Below, one piece after another: positions 19,393 through 28,942 of a stretch of DNA of 64,000 nucleotides; position 1 is the first letter of the stretch, and each line of letters opens with the position of its first letter. Made by a program: the position numbers and the translations under genes. This stretch comes from Bacteroidota bacterium. Its GTDB lineage: Bacteria > Bacteroidota > Ignavibacteria > Ignavibacteriales > Ignavibacteriaceae. The notes under the pieces are model-generated. The model had not been told where the DNA came from and ran no database searches. It saw only the letters and a program-made list of their open reading frames with translations. Location of the stretch: contig JAKAGV010000002.1 in the NCBI GenBank assembly GCA_021815405.1, positions 62,001 through 126,000 on the forward strand. Reading direction: 5' to 3'.

Positions 19393-19529
19393 AAACCTAA
19401 AAAAATTTTACAAAATTATTATGCAAGATACTTTATAAACACAAAAAAAGCGATTTTACTTTATCAGATTTTAGTCTCTCTCCCAACTTTAGATAATATT
19501 ATCTTTCATCTCTTTGTATTTAGATGCCG

Positions 19530-20421
19530 CTATATAGGTAATAAATCAAAAGAATGCTTGTTATTTTGAAAGTTGATCGCCTTTTTATTTCTTTTACTGA
19601 ATAGAATGGAGTTAATCGCAGATTCGGAAAGATAGAATTTTAACGATAACTGATATACTGAATCTCCTGCAATTAAATTATTGCGAAGAATCCTATACTC
19701 ACTCTTTATCATCAAGTTTCGTAATGTAATTTCATCTATCAATCCGTAAATAATGCCAAATGACAAAGAAAGTAAGTAATTGGGTACCTGTTCAATTTCA
19801 TTTTTAATAAGTTGATATATTGTTTGATAACATGTTTAGCAATTCCGGTTTCCAAGTGAATAAAAGTAATATCTTGGTTTTGTTCATAAACAGTTTTTAC
19901 TCTGTTGTAGTCTTTAAGATAACGGTCAACAGCTCTTTTTTCCTATGAGCAGCAGACTTAAAGTCCTTGTAAATATTGAAGTATTCTTCGACTAACGGCG
20001 CTGAGATTTTAACAAGAAAAGCAATAGTATGAATGTCGTGATTTTCTTCCGATAAGGGAACAACACGTTTGAATTTATAGATGTAGTTTCTGACGGAATG
20101 GACAGAGTGAAAAGTGTTCCTTGAAATATCAGTATACTCTTTGCCTTCAAGCCACTGTTTAACGATTATAGAGCGGTGAGAAATTGTTCGCTCCATATCC
20201 TTGATTGTTGAACGAAGAGAAACAATGATATGCTTTTTTCTCATCCCTTGAAGATCGCGGCAGATGGTTATTTGACCGCAGTTGAATAATCTGTTAGCTA
20301 AATCCTCAACTGTAAGAAGACCACCTTGCTGATAGGCTTCATTGCAGACTCTTTGTATTCTGAACTGACGAAGACCAATGACTCCGGATTTTTCTATTAC
20401 CGGAAAATCTACATTAGTACC
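19530..20421 (-). pseudogene. DUF1670-family gene remnant, N-terminally truncated and frameshifted
   Basis: The main open piece (20421 to 19897) reads through CNEAYQQGGLLTVEDLANRL, CGQITICRDLQGMRKKH, SLRSTIKDMERTISHRS and HSVHSVRNYIYKFKRVVPL, features I associate with the DUF1670 family. At the A6 run near 19935 the frame is lost. In the -1 frame the protein continues as AVDRYLKDYNRVKTVYEQNQ, then FIHLETGIAKHVIKQYINL, a repeat of the same helix-turn-helix-like pattern. A second slip at an A5 run near 19823 leads into the 78-codon piece ending at 19530. The N-terminal part of the family is absent upstream, because stops occupy all of 20422-20460 in that frame. Decay is the simplest reading; homopolymer sequencing error could explain the slips but not the missing start. 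Confidence 0.7.
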
Positions 20422-20461
20422 TTATCAATAAAATTAAAAACCAAATCTGGAAAGAAATAAA

Positions 20462-20971
20462 TTAAACATTAACAAAATTTAGACTTGGTATAATAACTAA
20501 ATTCTTCAACTTCAAACATGTGATTATTATTTATCTTCCAAATTCAGTTATGTAATATTTATAGGTATTGCCAACCTTCATAATTAATCCATGTAGGTTT
20601 AGTCTTTTTATTACCCTTGATATTTGACTACTACTTTTACACAGTATAAATGGCTTTATGTTTTTATTACGAAAACCGCTGATATTAAATTCACCTCTTA
20701 AAATAGCGCTTAATATATTGTAGTCATGCTCATCAAAAATATTGAAGCCTTTGTAGCTCCCGCCGGTTTAAACTTCCGAATGTCTTAATTTCTTTATATT
20801 ATTTTTGCCGACCTTGCCGTCTTCGATAGTTGAGAAGAACCCTAAATAGCGATGATTTGATGCTTTCAGATTATCTTGAAGTATATTCAGTGAATAATTG
20901 TTCTTCTTGAGTGGCGCTAATTTTTCTTCCAGACTGAAGTCTATGCTGCGATAATTGTATTTAATCGGCAA
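20462..20971 (-). pseudogene. Winged-helix-like hypothetical gene with two in-frame stops
   Basis: One frame runs 170 codons from the ATG at 20971 (MPIKYNYRSIDFSLEEKL) to the TAA at 20462-20464, interrupted by TAA at codon 68 (20768) and codon 147 (20531). Sequence on both sides of each stop is coherent: SYKGFNIFDEHDYNILSAI, then GEFNISGFRNKN, a helical SSSQISRVIKRLNLHGLI, a beta-wing GNTYKYYITEFG, and after the second stop CLKLKNLVIIPSLNF. From memory this resembles a hypothetical-protein family common in Bacteroidota, usually uninterrupted. Its start overlaps the last codons of hutI by 11 bp. It is most likely inactivated by point mutations. Confidence 0.65.
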
Positions 20972-22205
20972 TATAAATTACATTGCCGTTCTTAACGGTC
21001 ATGTAATTCATATTTCTACCGACATTATAAACTATATCCGCGTAATCGTTTGTATTGAAGATTGCCAGATCAGCCTTTTTACCAATCTCTATACTTCCTT
21101 TGTCTTCGCTAATCATAAGAGCTTTTGCAGCATTGATTGTAAAGGCAGAGATTGTTTCTTCGATCGTCATTTTCATCTTAAGAGCGGCAATGCTCATAAT
21201 CAAATTTATATTACTGATGTTTGATGAGCCTGGATTATAGTCTGTAGATAAAGCTAATATTGCATTGTTGTCAATTAGTTTTCTTGCAGGTGCATATGGA
21301 ACATTCAAAAAGAAAGAAGTACCAGGCAGAAGTACGCAAGCTATTTCCGAATTGCCGAGTTTCTTAATGTCTTCGTCATCTACAACTTCAAGATGGTCAG
21401 CACTGGCAGCTTTTAAGTTTAAAGCTAGGTCTATTCCTCCGAGATTTCTAAATTGATCTGTGTGAATTTTAATTGCTAAGCCGTGGGATTTAGCTTTCCT
21501 GAATATCTCTTCAAGTTCTGTAAGTGAGAAAGCTGTTGCTTCGCAAAAGCCATCGCAAAATTTTGCAAGGTCATTATGGGCAATATAAAGAAGCATATCA
21601 TTTTCAATGAGATCAATATAGGCTCTATGATTGTCTCTGGCTTCAGGCGGAAAGGTATGAGCTCCAAGGAAAGTAGGGATAATATCTATCTCATAATTAC
21701 TATTTAAAAATGAAATAACTTTTAACATTTTTACCTCATTTTCAAAATCCAAACCGTAACCGCTTTTTATTTCAAGTGAGGTTACACCTTGGGAAATAAA
21801 ATAATCTATCCTGGGAGATATTGTATTAATCAACTCTTCGGTACTTGCTCTTCGTACCGCAGCTACTGTTTTATTTATGCCTCCTCCAGTCTTTGCAATT
21901 TCTTCATAAGTTTTTCCTTTCAGTCTATCTCTAAATTCATCTGAACGTGTCCCAGCGAAGGCAGTATGGGTATGGCAGTCTATTAATCCCGGAAGAATAA
22001 TTTTATCTTTTACATCTATTATTTCATCAGTCTCATAGTTTTTTACTGATGTATTAGGTATAAAATCTTTAATGATATCATCTTCAACAACCAGCGAATA
22101 ACCGGAAAGCAATCCGATATCGTTATGTTCTTTTCCGCGTTTGTAATTTTTACCGGATGTATTTACAGTAACTATTTGAGTAGGATTAGAAAATACTTTT
22201 AACAT
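20961..22205 (-). CDS. hutI: Imidazolonepropionase
   Basis: Third step of histidine degradation: hydrolysis of imidazolone-5-propanoate to formiminoglutamate. The 414-residue amidohydrolase has the metal site CHTHTAFAGTRSDEFR near residue 77, YGLDFENEVKML, LGAHTFPPE near 180, the later metal histidine in IKIHTDQF and ALSTDYNPGSS near 330. It stands alone: no hutH, hutU or hutG is within the window. Decayed genes lie immediately downstream and its last codons overlap the start of one of them. Confidence 0.93.
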   Translation of the reverse strand: MLKVFSNPTQIVTVNTSGKNYKRGKEHNDIGLLSGYSLVVEDDIIKDFIPNTSVKNYETDEIIDVKDKIILPGLIDCHTHTAFAGTRSDEFRDRLKGKTYEEIAKTGGGINKTVAAVRRASTEELINTISPRIDYFISQGVTSLEIKSGYGLDFENEVKMLKVISFLNSNYEIDIIPTFLGAHTFPPEARDNHRAYIDLIENDMLLYIAHNDLAKFCDGFCEATAFSLTELEEIFRKAKSHGLAIKIHTDQFRNLGGIDLALNLKAASADHLEVVDDEDIKKLGNSEIACVLLPGTSFFLNVPYAPARKLIDNNAILALSTDYNPGSSNISNINLIMSIAALKMKMTIEETISAFTINAAKALMISEDKGSIEIGKKADLAIFNTNDYADIVYNVGRNMNYMTVKNGNVIYIAD

Positions 22206-22218
22206 AAAACTTAAACTA

Positions 22219-22758
22219 TCAAAAAATATTTATTGTTTCATTTATAACTCTGGCATCACTAAAGCCAAGCTGCTTAAGCTGAAAACTGAGGCTTTTTGCG
22301 TCAGCCATATTCTTGAAATCGCCGACTTCAACTTTATAAAAAGGAGGATCGAAAACAATGTATACCGCTTTCTGGTTCGATTTAAAATAAATATCAGAAC
22401 GCATATTCTTTGCTTCATCAAGGTTATCGGTTATAAGAACCTGCACTCTATATCCAGGCATCGTTTTTATCGGTATTTGGGTAGTGTCTAAACTGCTCGA
22501 TGTATTATTATATCCATACCAAATATCAAGTGAATCAGAATTATTTTTTTCGTTTGAGGGGGGGACGTGAAATTCTGCATGATAACCTGAAAGGTTAAAA
22601 TTTTCAGGATATTTTTTTACTGTGGTTTTTTCCTTCTTAGTCTTTTCTGGTTGCTTTTCTTCCTGGCTATATCTGCTTCCGGTTGAGGTACCGCAGGAGT
22701 AAAATATTAATATAATTGTTAAAGAAATGAAGTAAAGTAAATACTGTATAAATTTCAT
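22219..22758 (-). CDS. SPOR-domain lipoprotein
   Basis: 179-residue protein with a lipoprotein signal (hydrophobic residues 5-20 followed by FYSC, predicted lipidated Cys22), a charged Lys/Glu linker and a C-terminal SPOR-like domain from about residue 103 (GYRVQVLITDNLDEAKNM, then FYKVEVGDFKNMADAKSLS). SPOR domains bind denuded peptidoglycan, so a cell-wall or division-associated role is expected. It lies 13 bp before hutI on the same strand and is divergent from glgA. Confidence 0.82.
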   Translation of the reverse strand: MKFIQYLLYFISLTIILIFYSCGTSTGSRYSQEEKQPEKTKKEKTTVKKYPENFNLSGYHAEFHVPPSNEKNNSDSLDIWYGYNNTSSSLDTTQIPIKTMPGYRVQVLITDNLDEAKNMRSDIYFKSNQKAVYIVFDPPFYKVEVGDFKNMADAKSLSFQLKQLGFSDARVINETINIF

Positions 22759-23000
22759 GTAATCAAGATCGAATTTTTTAACTGCTTTCAGCTAATATAT
22801 AACTTTTACACGTTTACCGAAAGACATAATTAGGAAAAAATGAATCCCCTAAGTAAAAAAAATCATTAAAATGCTGAATATCATTTTTTTGTATTATATG
22901 AAAATGAAATTTTAAGAAAAGATTTCGACTGATTATTAAAATTCACTAATGAATCAGGAAGCTGATAGCTAATTGGATGTACTTATAGACAAGAAGTTTT

Positions 23001-23032
23001 TTTGAGAAAGTATTTTTATTTTCGTAACTTGC
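23001..23032 (+). promoter_or_regulatory. Candidate promoter for glgA in the 22759-23060 gap
   Basis: TTTG at 23001-23004 and TAACTTGC at 23025-23032 are separated by 20 nt, close to the Bacteroidota TTTG/TAnnTTTG arrangement, about 30 bp before the glgA ATG. The -7 box is imperfect. The rest of this roughly 300-bp divergent gap is AT-rich and I see no gene in it. Confidence 0.35.
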
Positions 23033-23060
23033 GACGTTATTCATAAAAAGTTTTGTATTT

Positions 23061-24554
23061 ATGGCTTCAAAAAAGTATAAAATCCTTTATGTAACATCCG
23101 AAGTTGTACCGTTTGTAAAAACAGGCGGCTTGGCTGATGTTTCTTCTGCTTTACCCCAAATGCTGATGGAATTAGGACACGAAGTCAGGATAGTTGTACC
23201 GAAGTATGGTGCAGTTGATGATAGAAAGTTTAAGATACATGAAGTTGTTAGATTAAAAGATATTCATGTAAAAATAGGAGAAAAAGACGTAGTATTTTCT
23301 CTTAAATCTTGTTTCCTGCCGGGTCAAAAAGTAAGGGTGCAAATATATTTTCTGGATAATCATGAATATTTCGGCAGCCGGAACAGCCTCTATGTAGATC
23401 CTTATACAGGAGAAGATTATCCTGATAACAACGAAAGATTTATTTTACTAACTCATGCAGTTTTTGAATTGATTTCCAAGCTTGGCTGGATACCTGATAT
23501 AATTCACTGCAATGATTGGCAATGCGGACTTATACCTGCTTACTTAAGAAATTTATATAAAGATAATGAACAGTTTACAAAGTTTAAGACTGTATTTACT
23601 ATACACAACCTTGCTTATCAAGGAATGTTCCCTAAATCTTCTTTTCATAAGACAGGCTTGCCTGAAGAACTTAATTCCGAAAAAGGGATTGAAATTTACG
23701 GCAAGATAAATTTCATGAAGTCCGGATTGCTTTATGCCGATGTTATAAATACTGTAAGCGAAACTTATGCAAATGAAATACGAACCGATGATGAACTTGG
23801 TGCCGGCTTAAAGAATGTTCTTTCAAAAAGGAAGAATGATCTGTTCGGAATAATTAATGGTATAGATACCAATGTTTGGAATCCGGAGAAAGATAAGCTT
23901 CTTCCAAAAAAGTTTTCTTCAAAGAACCTTGCCGGAAAGCTTGAGAATAAAGAAGAACTTGCCCGGAAATTCGGTTTTGAATTCAAAGAGAATGTTCCGA
24001 TAATTAGTGTAATATCCAGACTGCTTGATGCTAAAGGCATGGATCTTATTTCTGAAATTTTTCCCGAATTGATGAAGTTAGATATCCAGATGATTTTACT
24101 TGGAACAGGCGAAAGGAAATACCATAACTTTTTCGAGAAAATGAGTGCAAAATACCGAGGTAAGTTTGCGTGTTATTTAGGCTTTAATGATGAGCTAGCT
24201 CATTTGATTGAAGGCGGTTCAGATATTATGCTTATGCCGTCAAGATATGAACCGTGCGGACTTAACCAGATGTATAGCCTTGTTTATGGTACAGTCCCTC
24301 TAGTACGGGAAACAGGCGGGCTAGCAGATACGGTAACTCGATTTAGTGAGAAGAATGAAGAAGGCAATGGCTTTGTCTTTAAACCATATGAAGGTGAAGC
24401 GTTGTTGAAGGAATTGAAAAGAGCATTGAAGATTTTCGAGGATAAGAAAACCTGGGCAAAGATAATTCGCAATAGTATGAAGTGCGATTTTAGCTGGAAT
24501 GCTTCTGCAAAGAAATATATAGAATTATATAAGACAGTGTTGAATAACGAATAA
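23061..24554 (+). CDS. glgA: Glycogen synthase (ADP-glucose type)
   Basis: GT5 glycosyltransferase that elongates alpha-1,4-glucan from a sugar nucleotide. The 497-residue protein begins with the diagnostic EVVPFVKTGGLADVSSALP (residues 14-32; KxGGL binds the nucleotide sugar). It has HCNDWQCGLIPAYLR near 150, IINGIDTNVWNP near 273, and the C-terminal SRYEPCGLNQMYSLVYGTVP motif near 395 followed by RETGGLADTV. It starts a plus-strand run and its stop overlaps the next gene by one base (TAATG). Confidence 0.95.
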   Translation: MASKKYKILYVTSEVVPFVKTGGLADVSSALPQMLMELGHEVRIVVPKYGAVDDRKFKIHEVVRLKDIHVKIGEKDVVFSLKSCFLPGQKVRVQIYFLDNHEYFGSRNSLYVDPYTGEDYPDNNERFILLTHAVFELISKLGWIPDIIHCNDWQCGLIPAYLRNLYKDNEQFTKFKTVFTIHNLAYQGMFPKSSFHKTGLPEELNSEKGIEIYGKINFMKSGLLYADVINTVSETYANEIRTDDELGAGLKNVLSKRKNDLFGIINGIDTNVWNPEKDKLLPKKFSSKNLAGKLENKEELARKFGFEFKENVPIISVISRLLDAKGMDLISEIFPELMKLDIQMILLGTGERKYHNFFEKMSAKYRGKFACYLGFNDELAHLIEGGSDIMLMPSRYEPCGLNQMYSLVYGTVPLVRETGGLADTVTRFSEKNEEGNGFVFKPYEGEALLKELKRALKIFEDKKTWAKIIRNSMKCDFSWNASAKKYIELYKTVLNNE

Positions 24555-25129
24555 TGCTTAACAATGCTGTATTCCTTGATAGAGATGGAACTCTGAATGA
24601 AGATCCAGGGTATTTAGGTGATCCGGAAAAAGTTAAGCTATTTTCCGGCGTTGGGGAAGCGTTATCAATTCTTAAAAACAAATTAGGTTTTAGGTTAATT
24701 GTTATTTCGAATCAATCCGGAGTTGCGCGCGGTTTAATAAGCAAGGAGATGGTTGAGTCGGTAAACGAAAGAATAAATGAATTACTTGCTCAATTTAAAG
24801 TTTCGATTGACGCCTTCTACTATTGTACAACTCATCCGGACTATAACAGCGAAGAAGAATCGCGCTGCCGTAAACCTTCGCCAGAAATGGTACTGCAAGC
24901 CGCAAAAGATTTGAAGATTGATCTTTCAAGATCATATTTTGTCGGTGATACTGTATCGGATATTGAATGCGGTTTAAATGCCGGTCTTAAGACAATTCTT
25001 GTAAAAACAGGTTACGGTAAGGAAAGCTTTTCTAACTTGAAAAAGCGAAATAAATTTCCCACTTTTGTTGCTCAAAATTTATCCGAAGTAAGCTCAATAA
25101 TTGAAAATGATTTAATGGAGAAAAACTAA
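24554..25129 (+). CDS. HAD-IIIA phosphatase, GmhB-like
   Basis: 191-residue HAD phosphatase with the GmhB/HisB-type motif I FLDRDGTLNEDPGYL (nucleophile Asp9, Asp11), motif II VISNQSGVARG, and motif III/IV KPSPEMV then FVGDTVSDIECGLNAG. GmhB removes the 7-phosphate of heptose bisphosphate in LPS core synthesis. The zinc loop is degenerate: CTTHPD then ESRCRKP keeps Cys91 and Cys105 but lacks one canonical His and one canonical Cys. The substrate may therefore differ. It is translationally coupled to glgA. Confidence 0.82.
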   Translation: MLNNAVFLDRDGTLNEDPGYLGDPEKVKLFSGVGEALSILKNKLGFRLIVISNQSGVARGLISKEMVESVNERINELLAQFKVSIDAFYYCTTHPDYNSEEESRCRKPSPEMVLQAAKDLKIDLSRSYFVGDTVSDIECGLNAGLKTILVKTGYGKESFSNLKKRNKFPTFVAQNLSEVSSIIENDLMEKN

Positions 25130-26308
25130 TTGATTAAATACATATTGCTGTTCTTTCTTTCCGCAGCTTCAATTCTTATTCTAAGTTCATGTAATGATAA
25201 TCCGACCGCAGTCGGTTTAAATCTCTTACAAAAGGATCGTCTTAATCTAAAACAATTAGACTCATACAGCGATTCACTTAAGCAAGTATCTTCCTACTAT
25301 TCTTATTCAGTTCCTCTGGGAAGTGCAAATTCAATAATGATAGGTAAAAATGGAAATGTACAGGCTGCTACGCTTATCAACTTTTACGGATCGGTGGCAG
25401 ATACAATGGGACAAGATATTGCAAGCGGCGCTGCTTCAGTTATTTATTCGGAAGTAATTCTGGTAAAGACAAATGTGTATGGTGATTCGAATGCAACCTT
25501 AGATTTTTCAGTTCACAATGTTCTCAATAACTGGGATCCTACAACAATCGACGGCAGTAATGTTTCAAGCCTTTCATACGACCAATCGGATATAAGTTCC
25601 AATAAAACCATAACTGATTCATTAGTTTCTTTCCAAGTTAGTAATTCAGTTACTGCTCAATGGCTTGAACATATTGCAGACACAACTCAGGCTTCTAACA
25701 ACGGAATATATATTACACCAAGTTCGAATTCTCAAAAAGTAGTTTCGTTTCAAAATATAAGTTCAGGATCAACCGGCGAAACACAATTGATGGTTGTTGT
25801 TCAAAAGTCCAATGTTTATTTAGACACTTTATATTTTTATCCATTAACCTATACCTCAATTGTTACGGGTTCGCTGCCGACACTTCCCGCAGGAGAGATT
25901 GTAGTACAAGGCGGTTTGGTTGTTAACTCCAAGCTTTGGTTTGATATTTCAGCACTTCCCAAAAATTCAGTTATTAATAATGCTACTTTAATTTTTACGG
26001 AAGATACTGTAGCTTCGATAAAAAGCCAGACGCCCATAAATGCACTTACGCTTTTTAATCTTACTGATTCTTCAGCAGTTGCTTACGATAGCACTAATCC
26101 GATTGTCTTGAATCTATCCGGGAATACGTACTCAGGCAACATTGCCTCATTCGTTCAAAGCTGGGTTGATAAGGGAACTAACCAAGGCATTTTAATTCAG
26201 CTTTATGATCAGATTGATGCATTAGACTTATATGCACTTAAAGGCAGCAATGCAGCGGATAGATCTTTGCGTCCGAGATTAATCATAACATATACAACAA
26301 GAAATTGA
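25130..26308 (+). CDS. Surface or periplasmic lipoprotein with DNRLRE-like end
   Basis: 392-residue protein starting at a TTG directly after the GmhB stop. A signal peptide leads to the lipobox ILSSC (Cys21). The body is beta-rich, Ser/Thr/Asn-rich, and ends RSLRPRLIITYTT, the typical finish of DNRLRE/DUF4270-like domains that pack as beta-sandwich modules on Bacteroidota cell surfaces. I do not see catalytic residues. It lies directly before an outer-membrane protein gene, suggesting a surface complex. Confidence 0.68.
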   Translation: MIKYILLFFLSAASILILSSCNDNPTAVGLNLLQKDRLNLKQLDSYSDSLKQVSSYYSYSVPLGSANSIMIGKNGNVQAATLINFYGSVADTMGQDIASGAASVIYSEVILVKTNVYGDSNATLDFSVHNVLNNWDPTTIDGSNVSSLSYDQSDISSNKTITDSLVSFQVSNSVTAQWLEHIADTTQASNNGIYITPSSNSQKVVSFQNISSGSTGETQLMVVVQKSNVYLDTLYFYPLTYTSIVTGSLPTLPAGEIVVQGGLVVNSKLWFDISALPKNSVINNATLIFTEDTVASIKSQTPINALTLFNLTDSSAVAYDSTNPIVLNLSGNTYSGNIASFVQSWVDKGTNQGILIQLYDQIDALDLYALKGSNAADRSLRPRLIITYTTRN

Positions 26309-26310
26309 TA

Positions 26311-27567
26311 ATGAAAAATAAAATCATATTATTATTTATAATTTTTTCGGCAGTAGGTTTTTATTCCTACGCTCAAGTCGGTTCTAGTTATTCAAGAATT
26401 GGAATAGGTGATGTTGATTATTCTTATTCTGCTGATGGTCTTGCAATAGGCGGTCTTGGTATTTCGCTTTCGGATCCGCAGGAAATTTCAATTAACAACC
26501 CCGCAACCTGGAATAGATTAAACCTTACTAGAATAGTTGCAAGCTTATCATACGGCGGCATGTACCTTTCAAATAATTCAACAAGCTCATTTTATGGCAA
26601 GGCTCAGTTTGAAGGATTTACATTTGCATTTCCAGTAAGCAGAGCAAATGGAATTGCAATTGCCATGGGAATTGTACCATATACAAGTATAAACTACAAA
26701 GTTGAAGAAAAGAATGTCGGCTTTTCATCAACTTCAGATACGTACAATATTTTATACCAGGGACTGGGCGGATTGTCAAAAACTTTTATCGGCTCTTCTT
26801 ATACACTTCCATTTGGTTTAAGTGTAGGCGGAACTTTTGAGTATTATTTTGGAAACATGAGTTACAACGCAACTACATTACCTAATAACACTGCCAGCGA
26901 CGCTTCAACTTCATATGACAGATCTTATAATCCCAAAGGAGTTGGGACTACATTTGGCTTCGTAAGTCCGGATATATCCAAAATCTTTAATTCAAAATCA
27001 ATTTCGGATTTACGATTGGGATTATCATTCAATTTAATTTCAACACTTAGTACCGATACGTTATTAACTTCTGCATCCAATGTTAGAACGGATACCGTTG
27101 GCATCGGAACAGTAGACATGAAAGTACCGATGCGAATTGCCGCTGGATTAAGCTTTGCCATTGATAAAAAATATTATCTGACTTTCGATGCCGCTTCACA
27201 GGCATGGTCAAACTATACATTCAATAATATTAAAACAGATGAATTGCGTAATTCATTAAAGCTCAGTGCGGGATTTGAAGTTAGACCTATATTTGACATG
27301 AGCATGACGGATTGGCAGCTTATAGTATGGCGTGCCGGAATAAGTTACGAAAGAACACCCTACCAAATTAACGGTGTAGGAATAAATCAATTTTCAGTTG
27401 CAGGAGGATTTTCATATCCGCTAAGTCCAACTAATACTATTGATATTGCAATTCAATATGCAATTAGAGGAACTTTGGAGTCTAATCTGATTCAAGAGCA
27501 TACGATAAGTTTAAACGCCGGTCTTAGCTTGGGAAGTTTATGGTTTTTGCGCAGCGCAACAGAATAA
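26311..27567 (+). CDS. Outer-membrane beta-barrel protein
   Basis: 418-residue protein with a signal peptide (ending SYAQ) and long alternating beta segments rich in Gly/aromatic residues. It opens with SRIGIGDVDYS, then LAIGGLGISLSDPQEISINNPATWNRL, the N-terminal plug-like region seen in FadL/PorV-like barrels of Bacteroidota. I chose the ATG at 26311; a TTG two codons earlier overlaps the previous stop. Cargo or role is unknown. It probably forms an operon with the preceding lipoprotein. Confidence 0.75.
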   Translation: MKNKIILLFIIFSAVGFYSYAQVGSSYSRIGIGDVDYSYSADGLAIGGLGISLSDPQEISINNPATWNRLNLTRIVASLSYGGMYLSNNSTSSFYGKAQFEGFTFAFPVSRANGIAIAMGIVPYTSINYKVEEKNVGFSSTSDTYNILYQGLGGLSKTFIGSSYTLPFGLSVGGTFEYYFGNMSYNATTLPNNTASDASTSYDRSYNPKGVGTTFGFVSPDISKIFNSKSISDLRLGLSFNLISTLSTDTLLTSASNVRTDTVGIGTVDMKVPMRIAAGLSFAIDKKYYLTFDAASQAWSNYTFNNIKTDELRNSLKLSAGFEVRPIFDMSMTDWQLIVWRAGISYERTPYQINGVGINQFSVAGGFSYPLSPTNTIDIAIQYAIRGTLESNLIQEHTISLNAGLSLGSLWFLRSATE

Positions 27568-27602
27568 GTTTTAATTAATTTTCAATCAAAGCAGAGATTA
27601 CA

Positions 27603-28898
27603 ATGTACGAATATTTAAAAAATGATAAAGATATCTTTGATGTTCTTTCGCTGGAAACAAGGCGTCAACAAGATTATCTTGAACTAATAGCATCTGAGAA
27701 TTTTGTAAGTTCGGCTGTTCTGGAAGCTGCCGGAACTGTTCTAACAAATAAATATGCTGAAGGTTACCCTGGTAAAAGATATTATGGCGGTTGTGAATAT
27801 GTTGACATGGTAGAAAATTTAGCTAGAGAAAGATTAAAAAAATTATTCAATGCTGAATATGCAAATGTTCAGCCGCATAGCGGATCGCAGGCTAATATGG
27901 CTGTTCTGATGACTCTGTTAAAACCTGGCGACAAATTTTTAGGACTTAGCTTAGCGCATGGTGGTCACTTAACTCACGGCTCTCCGGTTAACTTTTCCGG
28001 AATTCTTTATCAAGCAGTCGGCTACACTTTGAATAAAGAAACGAAAACACTTGACTATAACCAGATTGAAGACTTAGCTAAAAAAGAAAAACCAAAGTTA
28101 ATTATTACCGGTGCCAGCGCTTACTCGCGAGAATGGGATTATAAAAAATTTAGAGAGATTGCTGATTCAGTCGGTGCATTTTTAATGTGCGATATGGCTC
28201 ATCCGGCAGGCTTAATTGCAAAAGGATTTTTAGATAATCCTTTGAAGTATTGCGATGTTGTTACATCTACAACACATAAAACTTTAAGAGGACCGCGCGG
28301 CGGAATTATACTTATAGGAAAAGACAAGGAGAATCCTTTAGGAATTAAAACTCCAAAAGGTGATAGACTGAAATTGATGTCCGAGATTTTTGACAGTATG
28401 GTTATGCCAGGAATTCAAGGCGGACCTTTAATGCATATTATAATGGCAAAGGCAGTTGCATTTGGTGAAGCCCTGCAAGATTCATTTAAAGATTATGCGG
28501 GTCAGATAATTAAAAATGCTAAAGCTCTTTCTAAACAATTAAGTGAATTTGGATTTGATATAATATCCGGCGGAACGGATAATCATTTAATGCTTATCGA
28601 TCTTACGAATAAAAATGTAACCGGGAAACAGGCAGAAAATGCGTTAGGCGAAGCCGGAATTACCGTGAACAAAAACATGGTCCCGTTTGATCAGCGAAGC
28701 CCGTTCGTTACAAGCGGAATAAGAGTCGGAACCCCAGCAGTTACAACGCGCGGCTTGAAAGAAAACGAAATGTCAATTATAGCTGATTTGATTAACAGAA
28801 CTATTTCAAATTTTGAAAATAAGAATGTACTTTCTGAAATCAGAAACGAAGTAAAAGAGCTGTGTTCGAAATTTCCATTGTATGCTGAGTTTAAGTGA
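27603..28898 (+). CDS. glyA: Serine hydroxymethyltransferase
   Basis: PLP enzyme that interconverts serine and glycine with tetrahydrofolate. The 431-residue protein has [18 protein letters not shown] near residue 52, the PLP lysine in [15 protein letters not shown] near 228, [11 protein letters not shown] near 198, and the ending [11 protein letters not shown]. Length and motif order are canonical. Confidence 0.97.
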   Translation: MYEYLKNDKDIFDVLSLETRRQQDYLELIASENFVSSAVLEAAGTVLTNKYAEGYPGKRYYGGCEYVDMVENLARERLKKLFNAEYANVQPHSGSQANMAVLMTLLKPGDKFLGLSLAHGGHLTHGSPVNFSGILYQAVGYTLNKETKTLDYNQIEDLAKKEKPKLIITGASAYSREWDYKKFREIADSVGAFLMCDMAHPAGLIAKGFLDNPLKYCDVVTSTTHKTLRGPRGGIILIGKDKENPLGIKTPKGDRLKLMSEIFDSMVMPGIQGGPLMHIIMAKAVAFGEALQDSFKDYAGQIIKNAKALSKQLSEFGFDIISGGTDNHLMLIDLTNKNVTGKQAENALGEAGITVNKNMVPFDQRSPFVTSGIRVGTPAVTTRGLKENEMSIIADLINRTISNFENKNVLSEIRNEVKELCSKFPLYAEFK

Positions 28899-28942
28899 TT
28901 TTTCGTTTATGACTGAACATTATGTGTTTGATGAGTTAAATT

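Noticed and set aside
19930-19940. Programmed -1 frameshift in the DUF1670 gene
   Set aside because: The A6 run is not in the canonical X_XXY_YYZ phase, the downstream frame soon breaks again, and the start region is missing.
20462-20971. Stop-codon recoding (TAA as sense) in this genome
   Set aside because: Many intact housekeeping genes here end with TAA at the expected place, so the interrupted frame is better read as a pseudogene.
25130-27567. PorV/PorP-type T9SS components
   Set aside because: The lipoprotein and barrel have only general similarity to Bacteroidota surface proteins; I see no motif that would justify a T9SS name.
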